Shown piece after piece: positions 1 through 6,492 of a DNA stretch of 29,672 nucleotides; position 1 is the first letter of the stretch, and each line of letters begins with the position of its first letter. The notes below the pieces were generated by a model. The model was not told where the DNA came from. It saw nothing but the letters and a program-made list of their open reading frames with translations, and made no database searches. This stretch comes from an uncultured bacterium (lineage in GTDB: Bacteria > Actinomycetota > Coriobacteriia > Coriobacteriales > Coriobacteriaceae). The position numbers were made by a program, and so were the translations under genes. The stretch lies in NCBI GenBank assembly GCA_905214905.1, contig CAJMNK010000020.1, positions 1-29,672 on the forward strand, given 5' to 3'.

Positions 1-95
1 ACTTCTCGGGAAAAGTATTAGACCTCGCTGCTAGCTATCCAGAAAGACACCTCCCCCTTCCCCACCGCCGCGCAAAAACTCATCCAACATTAATC

Positions 96-123
96 TTGGC
101 TCAAGAATCGCTTAATCTATAAC
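96..123 (+). promoter_or_regulatory. Probable sigma-70-type promoter for the UBA/DUF4342 gene and the two-component genes
   Basis: A TTGGCT -35 (96-101) and a TATAAC -10 (118-123) are separated by 16 bp, in the AT-richer part of the 236-bp upstream region. Transcription would start near 130 and give a leader of about 105 nt, which is GC-rich and contains GCCCGGGC-like inverted motifs around 187-206. Nothing else gene-like was seen in 1-236. The call rests on consensus similarity only. Confidence 0.45.
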
Positions 124-236
124 CTGCACTATAGAGTTCGACCAAGGGCGGGGCGGCGTCACGCAGGCCGCCGAACGCAACGCTCGCGCCCGGGCAGATC
201 GCCCGGCGTCGCGCCCATCGAACGAAAGGACAGGTC

Positions 237-779
237 ATGGACGACCTCGAAAAAGTTGAAACCATCCGCACCAAGTGCAACGTGAGTTACACCGATGCCA
301 AGGCGGCGCTCGACGCTGCCGACGGCAACGTTTTGGATGTCATCATTTGGCTCGAGTCGCAGGGCAAGACCCAGACCACGTCAGCGCACGCCGCCACCGA
401 GTCCGCGCCGGCCGACGAGCCCTCGGCCGAGATGGTCGCCGCGCAGGCTGCCTACGAAAAGTCGAGCGAAAAGACCGACTTCTCCAAGAAGATGGACAGC
501 GTGTGGGAGTACCTCAAAAAGCTCTTCCGCCTGAGCCTGGACACCAAGTTTATCGCCACGCGCCGCGACGCGATCATCCTCAACATTCCCATCCTGATTC
601 CCATCGTCGCCCTGTTTGCCTGGGGCGCCACGATATGGCTGATGCTGCTTGGCTTGTTCTTTGGCATGCGCTACCGCATCGATAGCGACGGCGACGTGCC
701 CGGCAGCATCAACAACCTGATGGACAGCGTTGCCAATGCCGCGGACGACATCAAGCAAAATCTGAACGACGACAAGTAA
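237..779 (+). CDS. UBA-like domain plus DUF4342 membrane protein
   Basis: This 180-residue protein has three parts. Residues about 3-43 resemble a UBA/TS-N three-helix domain like that at the N-terminus of elongation factor Ts (the SYTDAKAALDAADG stretch is typical). A polar Ala/Ser-rich linker spans about 45-80. The C-terminal part (about 85-150) matches DUF4342: a short amphipathic helix, then a strongly hydrophobic segment (about 113-145) and a basic GMRYR end. The start is supported by AAAGGA a few bases upstream of the ATG. It lies 18 bp before a response regulator in the same direction, so co-transcription with the two-component system is likely. The family has no established function. 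A membrane-associated protein-binding role is only an inference from the UBA fold and hydrophobic tail. Confidence 0.8.
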   Translation: MDDLEKVETIRTKCNVSYTDAKAALDAADGNVLDVIIWLESQGKTQTTSAHAATESAPADEPSAEMVAAQAAYEKSSEKTDFSKKMDSVWEYLKKLFRLSLDTKFIATRRDAIILNIPILIPIVALFAWGATIWLMLLGLFFGMRYRIDSDGDVPGSINNLMDSVANAADDIKQNLNDDK

Positions 780-797
780 TCGCAGACGGGGGCACGT

Positions 798-1574
798 ATG
801 GCACGGATCCTGATTGTAGAGGACGAGGAGAAAATCGCCCGCTTTGTGACGCTCGAGCTGGAGCACGAGGGCTACCAGGTGGAGCACGCCGCCGATGGCC
901 GCACCGCCGTTGACCTAGCGCTGGAGCGCGACTACGATCTGATTCTGCTCGATGTACTGCTGCCGCAGCTCAACGGCATGGAGGTGCTGCGGCGTGTCCG
1001 CAAGCACAAGGATGTGCCGGTGATCATGGTCACCGCGCGCGATGCCGTGATGGACAAGGTGGCAGGGCTTGACGCCGGTGCTGACGATTACCTGACCAAG
1101 CCTTTTGCGATCGAGGAGCTGTTCGCACGGATCCGCGTGGCGTTGAAGCGCGCTGAGGCCGTACGGGCGGCTTCGGGCGTTAGCGGCGTTGGGGTCGGGG
1201 AGGGCGCTACGGGTGCCGGTACCGCCGCGACGTCCCCGGCTGGCGACTCGGCCAAGACCTCCGCCTTGCCCTCCCCCGCCACGCTCGCCGTGGGCTCGGT
1301 TGCGCTCGACCCCGACCGCCGCGAAGTCACAGTCGCCGGCTCGCCCATCGCGCTCACGGCCCGCGAGTTCGATGTCCTCGCCCTGCTTATGGCGCATGCC
1401 GAGACCGTGCTCACGCGCGAGCGCATCGCACACGAAGCGCTGGGCTACGAATACGTGGGCGACACCAACAACGTCGACGTGCACATCGCGCACCTGCGCG
1501 CCAAGATCGAGGACGCCGGCGGCGCCCGCATCATCCAGACCGTGCGCGGGGTGGGCTATGTCTGCCGTGCGTAA
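798..1574 (+). CDS. OmpR/PhoB-family response regulator
   Basis: The 258-residue DNA-binding response regulator has an N-terminal receiver domain (residues 1-118). It shows the acidic pocket E8/D9, phosphoacceptor D52 (in LLDVLLPQLNG), T79 and K101 (LTKPF). An unusually long Gly/Ala/Ser/Thr-rich linker (about 120-160) leads to a C-terminal winged helix (about 165-256) with the typical ALTAREFDVLALL and VRGVGYV motifs. It would be phosphorylated by the adjacent histidine kinase and act as a transcription factor. The spacing to the upstream gene is 18 bp, and its 3' end overlaps the kinase start by 17 bp, indicating translational coupling. The linker is longer than in PhoB-type proteins. The regulon cannot be deduced here. 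Confidence 0.93.
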   Translation: MARILIVEDEEKIARFVTLELEHEGYQVEHAADGRTAVDLALERDYDLILLDVLLPQLNGMEVLRRVRKHKDVPVIMVTARDAVMDKVAGLDAGADDYLTKPFAIEELFARIRVALKRAEAVRAASGVSGVGVGEGATGAGTAATSPAGDSAKTSALPSPATLAVGSVALDPDRREVTVAGSPIALTAREFDVLALLMAHAETVLTRERIAHEALGYEYVGDTNNVDVHIAHLRAKIEDAGGARIIQTVRGVGYVCRA

Positions 1575-2853
1575 CGCCGAGGCCAAGCGCGTCACCTCCA
1601 TCGCCCGCGCCATCAACTGGGGCTATATGTGGCGCCGCTTGATGAGCTACGTCTGGCTCAACCTGTGGCTGCTGATTGTTGCGGCGGCAATCCTGGTCTA
1701 TGGCTACAACCAGACGCTGCCCGACGACGCGTTTACCGCAGGATGGATCCCCAGCGCCAGCGTTCACGGCATGTCACTGACGCCCGCGCGCGGCTGGGAC
1801 CTGACAACGCTCACCTATACCGTCGAGCTTGCGCGCACCACCAAGACCTTCCCCCTCGCGCAGGACCTCGTCACGCTATGGCCTCTCTACCTTGTCGTTG
1901 TGGGTTGGCAGGTCATCAGCGTGCTCAACATGCTCGGCGGCGCGAGGCGCGTGCGCCGTACCATGGCACCGCTCAACGACCTGGCCTTGCGCGTGGACGA
2001 ACTCGGCCGCATGCAGCTCTCCGGCGGCAAGATGGAAACACTGGAGCAGGCCATCGAGCGCGCAAGTGTCGACTCGCCGAGCGTCACCACCGGCGACGCC
2101 GACCTGGCAAGCATCGAGGTCGCACTCAACCGCCTGCTGCGCCAGATGCAAGAGGCCAAACTGCAGCAGATGCGCTTTGTCAACGATGCAAGCCACGAGC
2201 TGCGCACGCCCATCGCAGTGATTCAGGGCTACGTAAACATGCTCGACCGCTGGGGGAAAGACGACCCGGACGTGCTGGCGGAATCCATCGCATCCCTCAA
2301 GGCCGAAAGCGAGCACATGCAGGAGCTCGTGGAACAGCTGCTGTTTTTGGCACGCGGCGATGCCGGGCGCACGGTCCTGCGGCGCGTGAATACCAACCTG
2401 GCCGCACTGGTCGGCGAGGTATGCGAGGAGTCACAGATGATCGATGCCGAGCACACGTATCGGCTGGCTTTTGACGCCTTGCTTGCCAGCGACCCGCGCT
2501 GCGACGTGCCCGTCGACGTGGCGCTCGTGAAGCAGGCTCTGCGCGTGATCGTGCAAAACGCCGCCAAGTATTCGGACGCGGGCACGCCCATCTCGTTTGG
2601 CGTAGCGCCGGATGCGGGCGCGGGCACGGTCGACATAAGCGTTGAGGACGAGGGCATCGGCATGAACCAGGAATCCGCAGCTCACGCGTTTGAACGGTTC
2701 TACCGCGCCGACAACGCACGCGATGCCGGCGCGCAGGGCTCGGGTCTGGGGCTTGCCATTGCTAAGTGGATCGTCGATAGCCATGGTGGTGTCATTGGCG
2801 TGACCTCAGTCGAGGGCGTCGGCAGCCGCTTTACGATTCGCCTGCCGCGGTAG
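1558..2853 (+). CDS. Sensor histidine kinase
   Basis: This 431-residue membrane histidine kinase is partner to the preceding regulator. Two transmembrane segments (around residues 26-48 and 104-125) flank an extracytoplasmic loop of about 55 residues, the putative sensor. The HisKA helix carries the phosphorylatable His213 in DASHELRTPIAV. The catalytic domain has an N box (VQNAAKYS), G1 (EDEGIGM), F box (FERFYRAD) and G2 (GSGLGLAIAKW). The reading frame is open far upstream inside the regulator gene. I place the start at the ATG at 1558, which overlaps the regulator stop by 17 bp and has a GGGGTGG sequence just upstream. The ATG at 1627 is the alternative. A HAMP-like linker is likely between TM2 and HisKA. 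The signal sensed is unknown. Confidence 0.92.
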   Translation: MSAVRNAEAKRVTSIARAINWGYMWRRLMSYVWLNLWLLIVAAAILVYGYNQTLPDDAFTAGWIPSASVHGMSLTPARGWDLTTLTYTVELARTTKTFPLAQDLVTLWPLYLVVVGWQVISVLNMLGGARRVRRTMAPLNDLALRVDELGRMQLSGGKMETLEQAIERASVDSPSVTTGDADLASIEVALNRLLRQMQEAKLQQMRFVNDASHELRTPIAVIQGYVNMLDRWGKDDPDVLAESIASLKAESEHMQELVEQLLFLARGDAGRTVLRRVNTNLAALVGEVCEESQMIDAEHTYRLAFDALLASDPRCDVPVDVALVKQALRVIVQNAAKYSDAGTPISFGVAPDAGAGTVDISVEDEGIGMNQESAAHAFERFYRADNARDAGAQGSGLGLAIAKWIVDSHGGVIGVTSVEGVGSRFTIRLPR

Positions 2854-2870
2854 GGGCGTCTCTCACGAAT

Positions 2871-3052
2871 CGAAGGTGAATGCTTTTCCGCGAAGTGAAC
2901 GACCTATTTTGGACCCCCGAAGCATCCACACTTTTTGACGCCAAAACCGCAGGAAAAACCTTACGAAACCGCAGGAAACGGTGCCTCCAAAGTGTCGATG
3001 CTCCAGGGGTTCGATTTCACTCGTTCACTTCGCGGAAAAGCATTCACCTTCG
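2871..3052. repeat. 182-bp intergenic palindromic element with perfect 32-bp terminal inverted repeats
   Basis: The arms 2871-2902 and 3021-3052 are exact reverse complements over 32 bp. Inside them a second, imperfect pair (2910-2932 with 2989-3012) extends the potential cruciform. The centre holds two direct copies of AAACCGCAGGAAA. No coding frame of credible length exists within it, and no clear target-site duplication flanks it. It looks like a miniature inverted-repeat (MITE-like) or large REP-like element between the kinase gene and the following bidirectional terminator. Confidence 0.75.
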
Positions 3053-3087
3053 TTTTACGGCAGCCCGTCAGTCACCCTCTCGGCATT

Positions 3088-3125
3088 AAAAATGGGGTAA
3101 GGCCACGTGGCCTTACCCCATTTTT
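3088..3125. terminator. Bidirectional rho-independent terminator
   Basis: A perfect 38-bp palindrome is centred on CACGTG, with five A at the left edge and five or more T at the right edge. It lies between convergent genes (sensor kinase on plus, VOC protein on minus) and can terminate transcripts from both sides. Confidence 0.9.
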
Positions 3126-3148
3126 CGTTAGCTATGGCAGCTTGTGCG

Positions 3149-3523
3149 CTACTCGCGGCACAGGTGCACGGCGAAGCCGGCGAACTCGCGCTTAAAGTAC
3201 ACGAGCTTGGTGCCGCCGTCGGGCAGCAGCACGCGCGACTCCTCGTTGACCTCGAGTCCGCGCTCGGCAAACCACTTCTCGGCCGCATCGATGTCGTTAA
3301 CGGCAAAGCCAATGTGGCCCTTGGCGCCACGACCATTCTGCTTCATGACCTCGACCAGCGAGTCATTGAAGTACGAAACCGGGGTCTCGATAACGGGCAG
3401 GCCCATCATCGTCGAGAACAGCTCCGCGATCTCCAAGGCGTCTACCGGGTCGGTGGCGTTGATGCCCACATGGGCAACGCGCATGCCAAAAAGCTCGACC
3501 GGGTTGGCGTTCTGCTCACTCAT
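3149..3523 (-). CDS. VOC (glyoxalase-fold) protein, related to the KDPG-aldolase-associated domain
   Basis: The 124-residue single-domain protein has the vicinal oxygen chelate fold: an AHVGINATDP first strand, a central KGHIGFAVND strand and a C-terminal FAVHLCRE strand. The sequence style (GRGAKGHIGFAV, GFAVHL at the end) resembles the VOC domain fused to the C-terminus of some bacterial 2-dehydro-3-deoxyphosphogluconate aldolases. Here it stands alone. It follows the galactitol-type PTS IIB gene by 11 bp on the same strand, so the two form a small operon. No aldolase is encoded nearby. The likely role is binding or isomerising a sugar acid or keto-acid phosphate, but substrate and catalysis are not visible from sequence. 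The bidirectional terminator lies just downstream. Confidence 0.75.
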   Translation of the reverse strand: MSEQNANPVELFGMRVAHVGINATDPVDALEIAELFSTMMGLPVIETPVSYFNDSLVEVMKQNGRGAKGHIGFAVNDIDAAEKWFAERGLEVNEESRVLLPDGGTKLVYFKREFAGFAVHLCRE

Positions 3524-3534
3524 ACAGTCAGCGC

Positions 3535-3822
3535 CTACTGAGCCATGACGTCGAGGACGGCCTTCTCGGCAGCGACGCGGTTCATGCCGGTCATGAAGGG
3601 CACGCCGCTCACGTACGGGCAGGTGAGTCCCTCGGGGGCAACGGTGGTGGCGATCAGCAGGTCAGCGCCCTCGTCGCAGTAATCCTTGGCCTCGGAGATA
3701 GCGCACTGCACGATCTCGTACTTGCCGGCATAACCGTTGGCATCGAGCATGGTGGCGACCTTCTGGGCAACGAGCGTGGAAGTAGCAGCGCCAGCACCGC
3801 AAGCCAAAACGATCTTCTTCAT
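3535..3822 (-). CDS. PTS sugar transporter subunit IIB, galactitol (Gat) type
   Basis: The 95-residue cytoplasmic phosphocarrier has the IIB(Gat/lactose-like) P-loop. Cys8, in LACGAGAATSTLV, is the predicted phosphocysteine, followed by alternating strands and helices that fill the rest of the domain. In the PTS chain it would accept phosphate from a IIA protein and pass it to a sugar bound by IIC. No IIA or IIC gene is adjacent, so it is an orphan subunit in this window, paired only with the VOC gene 11 bp downstream. The start codon is supported by GGGAG about 9 nt upstream. Either its partners lie elsewhere in the genome or it has a regulatory role. Confidence 0.85.
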   Translation of the reverse strand: MKKIVLACGAGAATSTLVAQKVATMLDANGYAGKYEIVQCAISEAKDYCDEGADLLIATTVAPEGLTCPYVSGVPFMTGMNRVAAEKAVLDVMAQ

Positions 3823-3922
3823 AGGTAATGTCTCCCTTCATGGTTTACTTTAGGTAAGTGTACCGCAGCGAGCGATGGCACTTAGCCTCGATGAGCTTTT
3901 ATGCCAGTTTGCTTGCGCGCTG

Positions 3923-3951
3923 CGTATAATACATCTAGTACGTGTTGTCAT
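3923..3951 (-). promoter_or_regulatory. Possible promoter for the IIB-VOC pair
   Basis: Read on the minus strand, ATGACA (3946-3951) and TATACG (3923-3928) are 17 bp apart. The leader to the IIB start would be about 95 nt. It overlaps the plus-strand -10 below, so the two divergent promoters may compete. Confidence 0.35.
3925..3930 (+). promoter_or_regulatory. Consensus -10 box for the membrane helical-repeat gene
   Basis: A perfect TATAAT stands 55 bp before the start codon at 3986. No good -35 is present at 16-18 bp, so the promoter would depend on the -10 or on an activator. Confidence 0.4.
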
Positions 3952-3985
3952 ACCGCTCGCTTTATGAGCGACTAAGGACCCTAAT

Positions 3986-4609
3986 ATGCCCGATTCCCGC
4001 ACACTCTGGACCGCCGTCGTTATCATCTGTATCGCCGTGTCGGTGTTCTTTAGCGTCAAAAAACGCACCACGTTTAAACGCCTGCAGCAGCTTATGGCCG
4101 CTAAGCAGTGGGACGAGTTCGATCGCTTGCTCGACGACAAACTCACCAGCATGCTGTACCCGCGCTACAACCGCGACTACCTGCGCCTGAACTCCTATCT
4201 GCTGCGCGAGGACCACAAGCGCGCCAGCGAGATGTTCGACCTGCTGCTGGGACTCAACCTGCCCAAGATGCAGCGCGTCGACCTGGTCATTAAGGCCTTT
4301 AACTACTACGTTGGCCAGGAGGACCGCAAAAAGTCCAAGGAGTTGCTGCACGAGATCAAGGGCTTTGAGGGCGGTCAGGCCGAGGCAGTCGCACACGAAT
4401 GCCAGCTGATGTACGACACGATGATCCTCAAGCGCCACAACGACATTCCCGAGCTGGAGCGCATGCTCGAAGAGGCCGATGACGACAAGGTCAAGAGCTG
4501 CCGCCTGGAATACCTGCTGGCCCTGCAGTACAAGAACAAGGGCGACGAGGCCAAGTTCCAGGAGTTCCTGGAGAAGTCGGGCCAACACTCGATGGCCGTC
4601 AACGCGTAA
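3986..4609 (+). CDS. Membrane-anchored helical-repeat (TPR-like) protein of unknown function
   Basis: The 207-residue protein has one N-terminal transmembrane helix (about residues 7-23) followed by basic residues (KKR). The short N-terminus therefore sits outside and the body is cytoplasmic. The remainder (about 28-200) is a continuous series of amphipathic helices with tetratricopeptide-like spacing (for example KQWDEFDRLLDDKL, ASEMFDLLLGLNL, LEYLLALQYKNKGDEAKFQEF). This suggests a protein-binding scaffold. AAGGA lies about 8 nt upstream of the ATG. The tRNA-Leu gene begins 31 bp after its stop codon. I do not recognise a named family, and no catalytic motif is visible. Confidence 0.7.
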   Translation: MPDSRTLWTAVVIICIAVSVFFSVKKRTTFKRLQQLMAAKQWDEFDRLLDDKLTSMLYPRYNRDYLRLNSYLLREDHKRASEMFDLLLGLNLPKMQRVDLVIKAFNYYVGQEDRKKSKELLHEIKGFEGGQAEAVAHECQLMYDTMILKRHNDIPELERMLEEADDDKVKSCRLEYLLALQYKNKGDEAKFQEFLEKSGQHSMAVNA

Positions 4610-4618
4610 CGGACGGCT

Positions 4619-4629
4619 TGTGCTAGACT
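4619..4629 (+). promoter_or_regulatory. Extended -10 promoter for tRNA-Leu
   Basis: TGTGCTAGACT contains TGN followed by TAGACT (4624-4629). A start near 4636 fits the tRNA 5' end at 4641. The same TGCTA extended -10 pattern occurs upstream of the FtsB-like and LarC-like genes in this window. No -35 is evident. Confidence 0.4.
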
Positions 4630-4640
4630 TCTAGTCTCAC

Positions 4641-4725
4641 GGGGGCGTGGCGGAATTGGCATACGCAGGAGACTTAAAATCTCTCGCCGCAAGGATTGTG
4701 GGTTCGAGTCCCACCGCCCCTACCA
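4641..4725 (+). tRNA. tRNA-Leu, anticodon UAA
   Basis: The 85-nt gene includes an encoded CCA. The acceptor stem pairs GGGGGCG with CGCCCCT, followed by discriminator A. The anticodon loop CTTAAAA has UAA at 4675-4677, reading UUA codons. A long variable arm (class II tRNA) precedes the T arm GTGGG-TTCGAGT-CCCAC. The D-arm region contains GGCGGAATTGGC. It is monocistronic, with a terminator directly downstream. The last 18 nt recur at 4904-4921. Confidence 0.96.
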
Positions 4726-4737
4726 CGTATTGTTTAT

Positions 4738-4775
4738 GGGCCCGTGTCCCCAAGGGATGCGGGCCCGTTTCTTTT
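4738..4775 (+). terminator. Terminator of tRNA-Leu
   Basis: A strong hairpin is formed by GGGCCCG...CGGGCCC, with an inner TCCC/GGGA stem around a CAA loop and a 2x2 internal mismatch. It is followed by GTTTCTTTTA. Confidence 0.85.
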
Positions 4776-4783
4776 AGATGCTG

Positions 4784-4799
4784 GTGGGGCTCGAACCCG
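4784..4799 (-). repeat. Inverted T-arm-like fragment of a tRNA
   Basis: Read on the minus strand, GGGTTCGAGCCCCACC matches the T-arm and 3' side of the neighbouring tRNA-Leu (GGGTTCGAGTCCCACC) with one difference. No complete tRNA can be folded around it. It is probably a decayed tRNA piece within the duplicated region. Confidence 0.45.
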
Positions 4800-4817
4800 C
4801 GAGGGGGCGAGCGTCAA

Positions 4818-4898
4818 GCGGACGCGCAGCGTCCGCAGCGAGCCGGCGAGGGCGCCGGCAGGCGGCCGAAGCCGGTGCGGATTTGCGCAGCAAATACG
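4818..4898 (+). other. Cluster of three GC-rich hairpins between the duplicated tRNA ends
   Basis: Three consecutive hairpins are visible: GCGGACGC-GCA-GCGTCCGC (4818-4836), GCCGGCG/CGCCGGC (4842-4859), and ATTTGC-GCA-GCAAAT (4881-4895, extendable by GCG/CGC). The first and third share a GCA loop. With the tRNA-like 3' end and terminator downstream, this could be a structured RNA or a decayed tRNA locus. No protein gene is credible between 4726 and 5179. Confidence 0.4.
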
Positions 4899-4903
4899 CA
4901 GAC

Positions 4904-4971
4904 GTCCCACCGCCCCTACCATGTATTGCCTACGAGCTCGTGTCCCTTTGGGATGCGGGCTCGTTTTTTCG
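4904..4971 (+). repeat. Direct duplication of the tRNA-Leu 3' end and its terminator
   Basis: Bases 4904-4921 repeat exactly the final 18 nt of tRNA-Leu (4708-4725, including CCA). The following sequence resembles the terminator 4726-4775 with substitutions. The copies are 196 bp apart. The rest of the tRNA is absent from the second copy. Such 3'-end copies arise from integration at tRNA genes or from unequal recombination. Confidence 0.75.
4934..4969 (+). terminator. Second (duplicated) terminator
   Basis: The hairpin GAGCTCG...CGGGCTC has an inner TCCC/GGGA stem and a TTT loop, then a run of six T. It is a diverged copy of the terminator at 4738-4775. Confidence 0.8.
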
Positions 4972-4997
4972 GACGCCGTCAACCGCAGAGCAGCTCA

Positions 4998-5011
4998 TTT
5001 GGGACGGGGCT
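4998..5011 (+). repeat. Left inverted repeat flanking the ATPase gene
   Basis: TTTGGGACGGGGCT at 4998-5011 is the exact reverse complement of 6493-6506 on the other side of the AAA ATPase gene. Weaker similarity extends about 12 bp inward (ending CTACT in both arms). Confidence 0.55.
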
Positions 5012-5050
5012 TTTTTGACTACTTTTTTCCACCCACCCAATGAGTTTCCT

Positions 5051-5137
5051 CACACATTTTTCGATGGAAAAACGTGGTTATTTCGCACATTTTCCGATGG
5101 AAAAACGTGGTTGTCTCACACATTTTCCGATGGAAAC
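5051..5137 (+). repeat. Three tandem 33-bp direct repeats (operator-like)
   Basis: Units start at 5051, 5084 and 5117. Each contains CACATTTTCCGATGGAAA (first unit TTTTTCGA; the middle one begins CGCACA), and the first two continue with AACGTGGTT. The core TTTTCC-GAT-GGAAAA is itself palindromic. The 33-bp period is close to three helical turns, placing the cores on one DNA face. The last copy overlaps the expected -35 region of the downstream gene, as expected of regulator binding sites. The units are contiguous without spacers, so this is not a CRISPR array. Confidence 0.75.
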
Positions 5138-5150
5138 GCCCAAATGGCCT

Positions 5151-5156
5151 TATACT
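5151..5156 (+). promoter_or_regulatory. -10 box of the AAA ATPase gene
   Basis: TATACT stands 24 bp before the ATG at 5180. No -35 hexamer is recognisable, and the third 33-bp repeat occupies that position. This fits activator-dependent or tightly repressed expression. Confidence 0.45.
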
Positions 5157-5179
5157 AGCCGAGAGGGTTGGGAGGCAAT

Positions 5180-6481
5180 ATGCAACGACAGCTTATGAGT
5201 GAACTTATCGCTTGGAAATCAAGGGCGAATCGCAAACCTCTCTTGCTTAAGGGAGCCCGCCAGACAGGAAAGACTTGGCTTCTTAACGAATTCGCAAGCC
5301 AGCAGTATCGAAACGTCATTCGTTTTGACTTTATGCTCGAGCCGAGCACACGCTCGCTGTTCGATGGGGACCTCGACCCCAAGCGCATCATCTCCCAGAT
5401 AGAGCTCCTACGTGGCCAAACCGTAACGCCGACAGACACGCTCATCATCTTCGACGAGATCCAAGAGGCGCCACGCGGGATCACCTCGCTCAAGTACTTC
5501 AACGAGCTTGCACCCGAATACCACATCGTAGCAGCCGGTTCCTATATGGGCCTCGCGCTCCGACGCGAAAACGAGTCATTTCCCGTCGGCAAAATCGACC
5601 AGCTCACCATGCGTCCCATGGGGTTTGCCGAGTTCGTTCGCGCCGTCGACGGCAACCCGCTCGCCGACGCCATCCTTGCCGCAGACATGAACCTTCTAGC
5701 AAACGTCACCGAAAAGCTCGTGCACTTGCTCAAGGAATACCTTGTTGTCGGTGGTATGCCCGAAGTTGTCTCCGCTTTCGCCGAGACACGCGACTTCATT
5801 GAAGCCCGAAGGCTTCAGCAGCAAATCATCGAGGCTTACGAATCCGATTTTGGCAAACATGCACCCGCCCGCATCGTCGAGCGCATGAGGTTGGTTTGGA
5901 AATCCCTTCCCGGCCAGCTTGCCAAGGAGAACAAGAAGTTTGTCTATGGCGCCCTTCGCCCTGGAGCGCGCGCACGCGATTTTGAGGAAAGCCTCCAGTG
6001 GCTCACGGACTACGGAATCGTTCATAAGGTGCCACGTGTTTCCGCTCTAAAGGCGCCGCTCTCGAGCTACGAAGACCTCTCGGGCTTCAAACTGTTCTGC
6101 ATCGACACCGGCATCCTCGGAGCGCTCTCCGGTCTCTCTCCGGCCATCGTTCTTAACGGATCCGCTGTTTTTACCGAGTTCAAAGGTTCGCTGACCGAAC
6201 AATACGTCGCGCAGGAGCTTTTGCTCCAGGACAAAACTCCCGTGTATTGGTCCTCTACCTCTGGCAATGCCGAAACCGACTTTGCCATCGACCATGCGGG
6301 AACCGTGCTTCCGCTTGAGGTCAAGGCGGCAGAGAACCTTAAAGCGAAGAGTCTGAAAATAGCCTGCGAAAAATTCAAACTCGAGCGTTGCGTGAGGAGC
6401 TCTCTGGCGGCATATAGAGACGAGGACACGCTCGTCAATATTCCGCTTTGGGAGATTGGGCAAATCGACAGGCTGGCATAA
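5180..6481 (+). CDS. AAA ATPase with DUF4143 C-terminal domain
   Basis: The 433-residue protein is of the AAA_14/DUF4143 family. The N-terminal ATPase has Walker A GARQTGKT (25-32), Walker B LIIFDEIQ (D92/E93) and a sensor-like AAGSYMG segment. The C-terminal domain includes LTEQYVAQELL and ends with an ETDFAI...LPLEVKA arrangement (about residues 364-381). This resembles the acidic/lysine core of PD-(D/E)XK nucleases, as noted for this family. I choose the ATG at 5180 because GGGAGG lies 4 nt upstream; a TTG at 5168 would overlap that site. The gene stands alone, between a duplicated tRNA end and a convergent phosphatase gene, with inverted repeats on both sides. Members of this family are common, patchily distributed and functionally uncharacterised. 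A nucleic-acid or defence-related role is speculative. Confidence 0.88.
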   Translation: MQRQLMSELIAWKSRANRKPLLLKGARQTGKTWLLNEFASQQYRNVIRFDFMLEPSTRSLFDGDLDPKRIISQIELLRGQTVTPTDTLIIFDEIQEAPRGITSLKYFNELAPEYHIVAAGSYMGLALRRENESFPVGKIDQLTMRPMGFAEFVRAVDGNPLADAILAADMNLLANVTEKLVHLLKEYLVVGGMPEVVSAFAETRDFIEARRLQQQIIEAYESDFGKHAPARIVERMRLVWKSLPGQLAKENKKFVYGALRPGARARDFEESLQWLTDYGIVHKVPRVSALKAPLSSYEDLSGFKLFCIDTGILGALSGLSPAIVLNGSAVFTEFKGSLTEQYVAQELLLQDKTPVYWSSTSGNAETDFAIDHAGTVLPLEVKAAENLKAKSLKIACEKFKLERCVRSSLAAYRDEDTLVNIPLWEIGQIDRLA

Positions 6482-6492
6482 GTAGCTAAAAT

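Noticed and set aside
1189..1557. N-terminal extension of the sensor kinase within the response regulator gene
   Set aside because: It is an out-of-frame Arg/Pro/Ser-rich translation of the regulator. The kinase starts at the overlap near 1558.
4784..4860. A second complete tRNA on the minus strand
   Set aside because: Only a T-arm-like piece is present. No anticodon arm or matching acceptor stem can be drawn.
5051..5137. Short CRISPR-like array from three regular repeats
   Set aside because: The 33-bp units are contiguous with no spacers, there are only three, and no cas genes are present. They fit operator repeats.
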